A stretch of DNA of 64,000 bases from Paeniglutamicibacter kerguelensis (lineage in GTDB: Bacteria > Actinomycetota > Actinomycetes > Actinomycetales > Micrococcaceae): NCBI RefSeq assembly GCF_017876535.1, contig NZ_JAGIOF010000001.1:682001-746000 (forward strand), read 5' to 3'. Shown piece by piece: positions 38,463 through 45,618 of this stretch (positions are counted from its first letter, which is position 1; each line of letters begins with the position of its first letter). The notes below the pieces were generated by a model. That model was given only the letters and a program-made list of their open reading frames with translations. It had not been told where the DNA came from and made no database searches. Made by a program: the position numbers and the translations under genes.

Positions 38463-38492
38463 AACGGCCCACGCTGAACAGCGTGGGCCGTT
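38463..38492 (-). terminator. Terminator of the MFS transporter gene
   Basis: AACGGCCCACGCT (38463-38475) pairs perfectly with 38480-38492 around a GAAC loop, 10 nt beyond the MFS stop on the minus strand. Confidence 0.8.
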
Positions 38493-38501
38493 GCCGGATG
38501 A

Positions 38502-39914
38502 CTAGAGTTTCTGGCCGGCCTTCGGAGTGATGCAGAGGCTGGCGACGAGGCCCAATACGGCGAAGCCCGCCGAAAGCCACATCGCGGTCACATAGCCGGA
38601 TTCCGTGCCGTTGACGAAGGATGCGACAACCCCGATGCCGAGGCCTGCACCGATTCCGAAGGAAGCGCTGTTGAGCCCGGGCAGGGCGGAGGGTGCATCA
38701 TCCGGCGAGAGCAGGACGCCCAGGCCGTTGAGGTTGGTCAGCACGATGCCGGTGAAGACGGCTCCCAGCAGCAGCATCAGGAAGAAGATGGCGGTGGGGT
38801 TGTGGCGCAGCAGCGTGACGGAAACCAGCAACAGGATGGTCAGAGCCAGCCCCGAACGCAACAGGCGCAGCCAGCCGAACTTGTGGGCAACGGAGCCAAC
38901 AAGGGGTGAGACGAGCACACCGGCAAGCGCGCCGGGCACGATGTACATCAGTGCGGATTGTGCGGCGTCCATGCCGTAGCCGATGTTGGCGTCTTGGCTG
39001 AGCAACACGATCGTGTAGCCCCCGGCGCCCACGAATCCGGCGAGGGAGAAGATCGTGGTGGCAATGACCGGCCACACATGGCGTGAGCGAAGGTGCGCCG
39101 TTTCGATCAGCGGGAAGCTGCGTCGCTTTTCGATGTTCCAGAAGGCAACGAACGCAGCAACGGCGGCAAACAGGCATCCGAGCGAGACCGCCGACACCCA
39201 GCCGGCGGTGGGCGCCTGGCCCAGGTATGCGATGAGCAGGAGGAGTCCCAGGGACAACGTCGAGGCACCCCACCAGTCCATCTTTCCCGTGGCCGTGGCG
39301 TGGTTGTCCTCCGGAACGCATACGCGTACGGCGATGGTGGCGGCGATGGCAACCAGGAAGATGACGACGAAAATCGAGCGGAAGCCGAAGGACTCCACAA
39401 GCAGACCGCTGAAGTACGCGTCAACACCCGCGACTCCGCCGTTGATGGCGGTCAGGGTGCCAACTGCGAGCCCGAACGTCTTCGGGGCGAGCAGCTTCTT
39501 GAGAACAATGAAGGACAACGGGAAGGCGGCACTGGCAGCGCCCTGCAGGGCGCGGCCGATCAGGAGCAGCGTGAGGTTGGGCGACCAGATGCACAGGAGG
39601 CTGCCGACCCCGAAGGCGGCAAGCAGGATGAAGATGGTGCGACGCTGCCCCAGGTAGTCGCTCCAGCGTGTGAGGACAACGCCGGCAATGGCGCCGGTGA
39701 GCAGGAACAGGGACAAGACCTGCGACGCGAGCGCCGTCGTGATGTCGAGGGACTCGGCGATGCTCGGGATTGCCGGGGCGAACATGGTGGAGCTGAGCTG
39801 GGGGACCAGAACAAGGAGGGTCATTGCCGTTACCAGCGCCGTTGCCTTCTTGCCCTTGAGCTGGGGAAGGGTCGGCCCTGCGGCCTCCGCCTCCCGGACT
39901 TCGTTGCTTGCCAT
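38502..39914 (-). CDS. Major facilitator superfamily transporter
   Basis: This 470-residue protein has about 14 hydrophobic segments, consistent with a drug:H+ antiporter-type MFS protein. An MFS loop motif is seen after the second helix ('TRWSDYLGQRRTIFILLAAFG'), and the N-terminus 'PQLSSTMFAPAIPSIAESL' resembles multidrug-type carriers. The ATG at 39914 has AAGGAG upstream; the longer frame from 40052 is not protein-like. It lies between the purine nucleoside phosphorylase and the esterase on the same strand. Exported or imported substrate is unknown. Confidence 0.83.
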   Translation of the reverse strand: MASNEVREAEAAGPTLPQLKGKKATALVTAMTLLVLVPQLSSTMFAPAIPSIAESLDITTALASQVLSLFLLTGAIAGVVLTRWSDYLGQRRTIFILLAAFGVGSLLCIWSPNLTLLLIGRALQGAASAAFPLSFIVLKKLLAPKTFGLAVGTLTAINGGVAGVDAYFSGLLVESFGFRSIFVVIFLVAIAATIAVRVCVPEDNHATATGKMDWWGASTLSLGLLLLIAYLGQAPTAGWVSAVSLGCLFAAVAAFVAFWNIEKRRSFPLIETAHLRSRHVWPVIATTIFSLAGFVGAGGYTIVLLSQDANIGYGMDAAQSALMYIVPGALAGVLVSPLVGSVAHKFGWLRLLRSGLALTILLLVSVTLLRHNPTAIFFLMLLLGAVFTGIVLTNLNGLGVLLSPDDAPSALPGLNSASFGIGAGLGIGVVASFVNGTESGYVTAMWLSAGFAVLGLVASLCITPKAGQKL

Positions 39915-40056
39915 TCTGAAAGACTCCTTTGTCGATACTGCTGTTCTATGGGCGAGTGGGTTTGCTGGTGTGGCACGGTTGGACTGCCGTATGGGGAGTT
40001 TCCGGCTCAGAGGGGCGGCGCTGCGGGATTGATCCGCTTCTTGCTGCCGCACGGGT

Positions 40057-40869
40057 TTAGAGCTTGGCGACGATGTCGGCCAGCAGTGCGGAGATGCGCG
40101 GGCCGGCGGCGGCGCCGGCCTCGATGACTTCCTCGTGGTTCAGGGCGGTGTCGGAGATGCCCGCGGCCAGGTTGGTGACCAGCGAGATGCCGAAGACCTC
40201 CATGCCGGCGTGGCGTGCGGCGATGGCCTCCAGTGCGGTGGACATGCCGACCAGGTCGGCGCCGACCACCCTGGCGTACCGGACCTCGGCGGGGGTCTCG
40301 TAGTGCGGGCCGGTGAACTGCGCGTACACGCCCTCGTCCAGGGTCGGGTCGACCAGTCGGGCGAGGCCGCGGATGCGCGGGGAGTACAGGTCGGTCAGGT
40401 CCACGAACGTGGCGCCCTCCAGCGGGGAGGCCGCGGTGAGGTTGAGGTGGTCGGAGATCAGCACCGGGGTGCCGGGGGCCCAGGCCGGGTTCAACCCGCC
40501 GCAGCCGTTGGTGAGCACCAGGGTCTTGGCGCCGGCGGCGGCGGCGGTGCGCACGCCGTGGACGACGGCGCGCACGCCCTTGCCCTCGTAGAAGTGGGTG
40601 CGTGCGCCGAGCACCAGCACGCGCTTGTTGTCGCCGGTCAGCACCGAGGAGATGGTGCCGACGTGGCCGGGCACGGCGGCGGCGTGGAAGCCGGGCAGCT
40701 CGGTGGCGGGGATGCGGTGGGTGGTTTCGCCGATCAGGTTCGCGGCCTCGCCCCATCCGGAGCCAAGCACCAGGGCGATGTCGTGGGCGGGTACGCCGGT
40801 AATTTCGGCGATTTTGGCGGCGGCGGCTGAGGCCAGCTCGTGGGAGGACGCAGCGGTTTCCGTAGTCAT
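40057..40869 (-). CDS. punA: Purine nucleoside phosphorylase (trimeric PNP family)
   Basis: This 270-residue enzyme cleaves purine (deoxy)nucleosides with phosphate to base and (deoxy)ribose 1-phosphate. Family residues are visible: 'IALVLGSGWGEAAN' (phosphate Ser) near residue 30, 'VLVLGARTHFYEGKG' with the phosphate His/Tyr region, 'LTNGCGGLNPAWAPG' and 'AQFTGPHYETPAEVRYARVVGADLVGMST' region with the base-recognition Glu and Met. The ATG at 40869 starts the family N-terminus; an extended frame to 40974 is rejected. It is divergent from a GntR regulator. Confidence 0.92.
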   Translation of the reverse strand: MTTETAASSHELASAAAAKIAEITGVPAHDIALVLGSGWGEAANLIGETTHRIPATELPGFHAAAVPGHVGTISSVLTGDNKRVLVLGARTHFYEGKGVRAVVHGVRTAAAAGAKTLVLTNGCGGLNPAWAPGTPVLISDHLNLTAASPLEGATFVDLTDLYSPRIRGLARLVDPTLDEGVYAQFTGPHYETPAEVRYARVVGADLVGMSTALEAIAARHAGMEVFGISLVTNLAAGISDTALNHEEVIEAGAAAGPRISALLADIVAKL

Positions 40870-40994
40870 GTTGTTGAGCTTTCTATGTGCCGGAGGGTTG
40901 CTTGGCACACGGGTGCCGGGTCGTGATGGCTCGAATGAAGCGGGCAAAATCTCGTCTAAACCGCCGGTAAACACCGGACGGCGGGGAGCGGTAT

Positions 40995-41007
40995 GAGGTT
41001 ATACCTC
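40995..41007. promoter_or_regulatory. Candidate GntR operator between punA and the regulator gene
   Basis: GAGGTTATACCTC is a 13-nt inverted repeat (5-bp arms, 3-nt centre) lying 126 nt from the punA start and 78 nt from the GntR start. Its AT-centred, TATAC-containing form resembles GntR/HutC operators. Confidence 0.45.
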
Positions 41008-41084
41008 TAAAGTATGACATCGAATCGCCGGATATTTCCATGATTGAATTAGACAATCGTTTACATAATCCAAAGGAGTGAGCC

Positions 41085-41876
41085 GTGAATCCGGACGCCC
41101 AGGCGTTTCTGTCCCAGACGCTGGTTCCGTCGCTGGGCTTGCCACTGCGAGTGGCCGTGTATTCGCGCCTGAGGGACGGAATCCGGTCGAATGTCTTCCC
41201 CCTTGGTTCAATGCTGCCGCGGGAAACCGAACTCTGCGCGGCCATCGGATTGAGTCGAACCGTGGTCCGCGAAGCGCTCATGCTGCTTGAGGAAGACGGG
41301 ATGATCGTAACTCGTCGCGGGGTGGGCCGCTTTGTCGCCGAAGCGGTGCCAAGTGTTGGCCTGGAGGAATTCAGGCCCTTCGAATATGCCTTGTCGGACG
41401 GGGAACATCCGCTGAAGGTCGTTCCGGGGAAAACGGAGCTACAACCGGCGCTCGACTACGTCATCAACCTCTTGTCCCTGGAAGCGGAAGCGAAGATCTG
41501 GTTCCTGGAAAGCACGCTGTATCGCGACGGTGATCCGCTTGCCATCGTCCAGGAAGGAATCCCGTCGGGCAAGGATCTCAAGGCCATCAGCCCAGCGCTG
41601 GCCGAGAACCTCGAGAAGGCGGTGGCTTCCGAGGAGACGCTGCTTGCGGCATTCATTCGCCTGTGTGGACCTGTCTTCACCGCGGAAGACTGCAGCATCA
41701 GTGCCGGAGTGGCTGGAGCACCCCGGGCCCGCCAGCTGCAACTCAGGGCCCAGGACCCGGTCTTGATCCTGACCCAAATGGCGCACTTCAACGGCACACC
41801 CGTCTACGTGGCCAAGTGCATCGTTTCCCCGCACATAGGCCAGCTGAACATCAATCAAACCAACCCCACCAACTGA
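41085..41876 (+). CDS. GntR-family transcriptional regulator (HutC/UTRA type)
   Basis: This 263-residue protein has an N-terminal GntR winged helix ('VYSRLRDGIRSNVFPLGSML' then 'RETELCAAIGLSRTVVREALMLLEEDGMIVTRRGVGRFV', residues 25-85) and a C-terminal UTRA-like ligand domain of about 150 residues ending 'PVYVAKCIVSPHIGQLNI'. AAGGAG precedes the GTG start at 41085, and CATAAT at 41064-41069 may be the -10 element. It is divergent from the purine nucleoside phosphorylase, which is its likely target; the effector is unknown. Confidence 0.85.
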   Translation: MNPDAQAFLSQTLVPSLGLPLRVAVYSRLRDGIRSNVFPLGSMLPRETELCAAIGLSRTVVREALMLLEEDGMIVTRRGVGRFVAEAVPSVGLEEFRPFEYALSDGEHPLKVVPGKTELQPALDYVINLLSLEAEAKIWFLESTLYRDGDPLAIVQEGIPSGKDLKAISPALAENLEKAVASEETLLAAFIRLCGPVFTAEDCSISAGVAGAPRARQLQLRAQDPVLILTQMAHFNGTPVYVAKCIVSPHIGQLNINQTNPTN

Positions 41877-41941
41877 TCCCCACGTCCGGTCGCCGGGCCG
41901 GCTTCTGTCCCATGGGTGCGGGGGCGGATGGTTAACCACCC

Positions 41942-41991
41942 AGCGAGCCCCTGTTGCCAAAGAAACTTTTCGTTGGCAACAGGGGCTCGCT
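41942..41991. terminator. Bidirectional terminator between GntR and DUF4439 genes
   Basis: A perfect 19-bp stem (41942-41960 with 41973-41991) encloses a 12-nt loop between convergent genes. Confidence 0.88.
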
Positions 41992-42021
41992 CATGTAAAT
42001 AGGGGCGGAAGGAATGCCGCC

Positions 42022-43254
42022 CTACGGCGCGGGTTTGCCCGCGGTCTCGCTGGCGGATTTTCCGCTGGAGGCCGTAGTCGCTCCCACGATCTGGGTGAAG
42101 TCAGGGATCTTCCCGGTGACCTGTCGCGTGTACAGTCCCTGCTCCCAGGCACGTTGCAGCAAGTAGGCGCGGGCGTCGCCTTCCTGGGTTGCCGCCGCAT
42201 CGCGCAGCAGTAACGCGAGCTGTTCCTCGCCGCCGCGTGCGGCGTCAAGGGGGTTGACCGCTGCATCGGCCGGCAGCTGGTAGGCCGGTTGCCGCAGGGG
42301 ATCGCATGCGCCGACGCCGGCGAACTGCCGCTCCAGGGCGGCGGCGAATTCGACCAGGGAGCGCGAGCGGGCCCAGGCTCCCTCGCGGGTGGCGCCGGCG
42401 GTGCGTGCCCCGGCGACGTTGTAGGCGTATCCCAGGCGATAGGCGGCGTCGGCCAGCTGACCCAGGGCATGCCCGGATTCCGGGCCCAGTCCCTGCGCGC
42501 CGGTCCCGTCGATCCACGACTCCGGTGCGGCGGATCCGGGTGCCGGCGAATCCGTGTTCCCCGGGCAACCGGAAAGCATGAACCGGGGCAGCGCTGCGGG
42601 CCCAACGGAGGACCCTGAAACACCCGTGGCTGCCGATACCGGTTTGGGTGCGGGAAGCCGGTCAAGCTGTTCCTGCGTGCCGCCTGCGGCGCGCAGGAGG
42701 TTGCGCGCCTGCATGGTCAATTCGAATCCGGCGCCGGCCAGCGAACGCGAGCGTTGGTCCGGGGCGTCCAGCGCGGCATCGACCAGCCCGACCCCGGCGC
42801 TTGCCAGGCGCGTGGCAAAGGACTTGGCCTCTGCGGCGGGTTGCGTGCCGGACGGGGACGCGGAGGCACCGCTGGGCTGTGCTTCGTTATCCCCGGCGGG
42901 GAGCAAAGCCTCTGGTGTGAGTAAACCGACATGCCCGTTTAGCATCTCTCGCGTGGCTGCCCACTCAGCGCGCAATTTCGGGCTCACGCCCGCGGCCTTG
43001 CCGGAGGCGGCCAACCGCGCGGAACCAAGCAGCGGGAGCAGTTCGTCGGCCGGCGTACGGACCGTTTCCTGGACCGGTTCGGTGCCGAGGATTCGTTGCC
43101 ACACTAGGGAATCCTTGTTCATGTACACGCCTGCACCGAGGGTTCCGGCGGCGATGGCCAAGGCCGAAACCACGCATAGGGCCAGGGTCCCGCGGGAGCG
43201 CGGCGGGGCGGGTTCGGGGGGCTGTTCGGCAGGGGGTAAAGGGTGCTGATCCAT
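42022..43254 (-). CDS. DUF4439 ferritin-like-domain membrane-anchored protein
   Basis: This 410-residue protein has a short cytoplasmic Pro-rich N-terminus, one membrane anchor (about residues 22-44, 'LALCVVSALAIAAGTLGAGVY'), a long low-complexity extracellular region, and a C-terminal DUF4439 domain (about residues 265-390) seen in 'LGQLADAAYRLGYAYNVAGAR' region. The family is called ferritin-like from predicted helices. It lies divergent to rimP, a placement common in Micrococcaceae. The N-terminus is uncertain: ATGs at 43254 and 43266 are both possible. No function is known. Confidence 0.7.
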   Translation of the reverse strand: MDQHPLPPAEQPPEPAPPRSRGTLALCVVSALAIAAGTLGAGVYMNKDSLVWQRILGTEPVQETVRTPADELLPLLGSARLAASGKAAGVSPKLRAEWAATREMLNGHVGLLTPEALLPAGDNEAQPSGASASPSGTQPAAEAKSFATRLASAGVGLVDAALDAPDQRSRSLAGAGFELTMQARNLLRAAGGTQEQLDRLPAPKPVSAATGVSGSSVGPAALPRFMLSGCPGNTDSPAPGSAAPESWIDGTGAQGLGPESGHALGQLADAAYRLGYAYNVAGARTAGATREGAWARSRSLVEFAAALERQFAGVGACDPLRQPAYQLPADAAVNPLDAARGGEEQLALLLRDAAATQEGDARAYLLQRAWEQGLYTRQVTGKIPDFTQIVGATTASSGKSASETAGKPAP

Positions 43255-43370
43255 CCCCTTGATCATGCCACGCGCCGGTCGATTGGCCATTTCGGGTCGC
43301 CAACGGCAGACGCGGCGGCCCAAATGTCGATACTCTAGTATGCACAACATCGAATAGTGGGAGGACTTTC

Positions 43371-43949
43371 ATGACCGGCAAGCCGGCAGACATCCAGCAA
43401 GAGGCAGCCCGCCTCACCGAACTACTGGAGCCCACCGTCGCCTCCCACCAGCTGATCCTTGAAGAAGTTCAGGTTCGCATGGCCGGTGACCAGCGCATCG
43501 TTCACGTCATCGTCGACCTTCTTGAAGGCACCGGCGGCGTTGAACTCGACGCGGTCGCAGAGGTTGCACGCTCCATTTCCGAGGCCATGGACTCCGACCC
43601 GTACGACACGGCCGAGCCCTACGACCTCGAGGTTTCCTCGCCTGGCGTTTCCCGCCCGCTGACCCTGCCCCGCCACTGGCACCGGAACGTCGGCCGCATG
43701 GTGAAGGTCAACCTGATCGGCGAGGAAAACATCTTCGGCCGCCTCACGGAAGCGGACGACGCAGGCATCACCGTGGTTCCCGAGATCGCGGTCAAGAAGG
43801 GCATGAAGCCCAAGGTCGGTGAACCCCGCACCATTGAATTTTCCTCGATCCGCCGCGGCAACGTCGAGGTCGAATTTGCCCGCGCCGAGGCAGCGGACCT
43901 GCAGGAACTAGAACTTGACGACGAAGACGACGAAAACGTGGAGGCCTGA
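43371..43949 (+). CDS. rimP: Ribosome maturation factor RimP
   Basis: This 192-residue protein is needed for 30S subunit maturation. The N-terminal domain contains '[20 protein letters not shown]' and '[19 protein letters not shown]', both typical, followed by the SH3-like C-terminal domain and an acidic tail ('[13 protein letters not shown]'). GGGAGGAC precedes the ATG. It opens the rimP-nusA-rnpM-infB-rbfA block, with the nusA start one base after its stop. Confidence 0.92.
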   Translation: MTGKPADIQQEAARLTELLEPTVASHQLILEEVQVRMAGDQRIVHVIVDLLEGTGGVELDAVAEVARSISEAMDSDPYDTAEPYDLEVSSPGVSRPLTLPRHWHRNVGRMVKVNLIGEENIFGRLTEADDAGITVVPEIAVKKGMKPKVGEPRTIEFSSIRRGNVEVEFARAEAADLQELELDDEDDENVEA

Positions 43950-43950
43950 G

Positions 43951-44922
43951 TTGGACATTGATATGAGCGCGCTGCGCATGCTCGAAAAAGAACGCGAAAT
44001 CCCGATCGACGTTCTGATCCCCACCATTGAGCAGGCCCTGCTCATTGCCTACCAGAAGTCCCCGGGGGCCATGCCGCAGGCACGCGCCCAGGTGGACCGC
44101 CGCAACGGCCACGTGACGATCTTCGCCACCGAAACCGAGGAAGACGGCACCGTCGTCGGCGAGTTCGACGACACCCCGACCGGTTTTGGCCGCATTGCAG
44201 CCTCCACCGCACGCCAGATCATCCTGCAGCGCCTGCGTGACGCCGAGGACGACAACGTGGTCGGCGAGTTCAAGAACAAGATCGGTGAGATCGTCTCCGG
44301 ACAGATCCAGCAGGGCAACAACCCGATCATGGTCCAGGTCAACCTGGGCACCGTCGAGGCCTTGCTGCCGCCGCCGGAGCAGGTGCCGGGGGAGAAGTAC
44401 CCGCACGGCAGCCGCATCCGCTGCTACGTGGTGGACGTGAACCGCGGCCCCAAGGGCCCCTCGGTCACCCTGTCGCGTTCGCACCCGAACCTGGTTCGCC
44501 GGCTCTTCGAGCTCGAAGTCCCGGAAATCGCCGACGGCGCCGTGGAGATCGTGGCACTGGCCCGCGAAGCCGGCCACCGTTCCAAGATCGCCGTGCAGGC
44601 CAACATCCCGGGCGTCAACGCCAAGGGTGCCTGCATCGGTGAAATGGGTTCGCGCGTGCGCGCCGTGATGACCGAGCTGAACGACGAGAAGATCGACATC
44701 GTCGATTTCAATGAGGACCCGGCGAAGTTCATCGCCTCGGCGCTGTCCCCGTCGAAGGTCGTTTCGGTGACCATCACGGATCCGGCCACCCGTTCGGCCC
44801 GCGTTGTGGTGCCCGATTACCAGCTCTCGCTGGCCATCGGCAAGGAGGGGCAGAACGCCCGCCTGGCGGCCAAGCTCACCGGCTGGCGCATCGACATCGT
44901 CTCGGACGCCGTCGCTTCATAG
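43951..44922 (+). CDS. nusA: Transcription termination/antitermination factor NusA
   Basis: This 323-residue actinobacterial-type NusA lacks the C-terminal acidic repeats of the enterobacterial protein. It has an N-terminal RNA polymerase-binding domain, an S1 domain (about residues 105-170, '[22 protein letters not shown]' region) and two KH domains ('[23 protein letters not shown]', '[22 protein letters not shown]'). The TTG at 43951 follows GGAGG (43940-43944) by 6 nt; an ATG at 43963 is the alternative. A terminator-like hairpin and a new promoter follow the gene. Confidence 0.92.
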   Translation: MDIDMSALRMLEKEREIPIDVLIPTIEQALLIAYQKSPGAMPQARAQVDRRNGHVTIFATETEEDGTVVGEFDDTPTGFGRIAASTARQIILQRLRDAEDDNVVGEFKNKIGEIVSGQIQQGNNPIMVQVNLGTVEALLPPPEQVPGEKYPHGSRIRCYVVDVNRGPKGPSVTLSRSHPNLVRRLFELEVPEIADGAVEIVALAREAGHRSKIAVQANIPGVNAKGACIGEMGSRVRAVMTELNDEKIDIVDFNEDPAKFIASALSPSKVVSVTITDPATRSARVVVPDYQLSLAIGKEGQNARLAAKLTGWRIDIVSDAVAS

Positions 44923-44938
44923 CAGTTCCAGATTCCGT

Positions 44939-44995
44939 CGTTGCCTTGGGGCGCCGGCCGTTCGCGGCCCGCGCACCAAGGCAACGGCGGTTTTT
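44939..44995 (+). terminator. Intrinsic-terminator-like hairpin between nusA and rnpM
   Basis: CGTTGCCTTGG (44939-44949) pairs with 44976-44986; the loop is GC-rich and a TTTTT run follows at 44991-44995. It lies inside an operon usually read through, so it may be a regulated terminator, perhaps NusA-responsive. Confidence 0.7.
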
Positions 44996-45046
44996 GTTGG
45001 GCGGTCGGCAGCCGGGCCGCATCGATCCGTACGTGTTCCAGAGCAC

Positions 45047-45076
45047 GCTACACGGGATGCGGAAACGCGCTAGACT
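45047..45076 (+). promoter_or_regulatory. Candidate promoter for rnpM-infB
   Basis: GCTACA (45047-45052), an 18-nt spacer and TAGACT (45071-45076) precede the rnpM start by 51 nt and follow the hairpin at 44939-44995. It could restart transcription for the downstream genes. Confidence 0.5.
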
Positions 45077-45127
45077 TATCTGTGGTCCACTTTGCAAGTG
45101 GTAATTCTATTGCGGGAGAAGATTTAC

Positions 45128-45457
45128 GTGTCAGTGCAGCAACAGCCGCAGCGCACGTGCATCGGATGCCGCAAGGTGGTGGACCAAATAGAGTTGCAGC
45201 GCTGGGTGCTTGAACACGCGGATGGCCATGCCGTCCCCGTTCTTGATTCCACCCGGCGTCTCTCCGGACGCGGTGCTTGGTTGCACCCGGTTCCGGAGTG
45301 TGCCGAACGCGCTATCAAACGCGGGGCATTCGCACGGTCCTTCAGGACCAAGGTGGATGTTTCCTCGCTGGCGGTGGCGCCGGAAGCCAAGGTGCGGACC
45401 CAAACCCGGGAAAACACCTTCACGATCGTCCAACCTGAAAGCGGGTCAGAAATCTGA
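45128..45457 (+). CDS. rnpM: YlxR/RnpM-family RNA-binding protein
   Basis: This 109-residue YlxR-family protein has the family signature near the N-terminus: 'QRTCIGCRKVVDQIELQRWVL' region, with Cys-x-x-Cys, and 'SGRGAWLHPVPECAERAIKRGAFARSF' region in the middle. In Bacillus subtilis the orthologue binds RNase P RNA and modulates the enzyme. GGGAGAA lies 7 nt before the GTG at 45128; a second GTG at 45134 is possible. The gene sits between nusA and infB as in most bacteria. Confidence 0.85.
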   Translation: MSVQQQPQRTCIGCRKVVDQIELQRWVLEHADGHAVPVLDSTRRLSGRGAWLHPVPECAERAIKRGAFARSFRTKVDVSSLAVAPEAKVRTQTRENTFTIVQPESGSEI

Positions 45458-45618
45458 TGGAAACCCGATGAGTTCCAAGCGATGAGCGCCTAACGATGAA
45501 TACATCAGTTATGCGTCGCAGCGCCTGTGGCATCCACTTGGATGCTGGGCAAGACAGCAAAAGACGGTTCGTGCTTTGACTTTCTAAAAGTGAGCGCGGG
45601 CCTTCAGACAGGAGAAAT

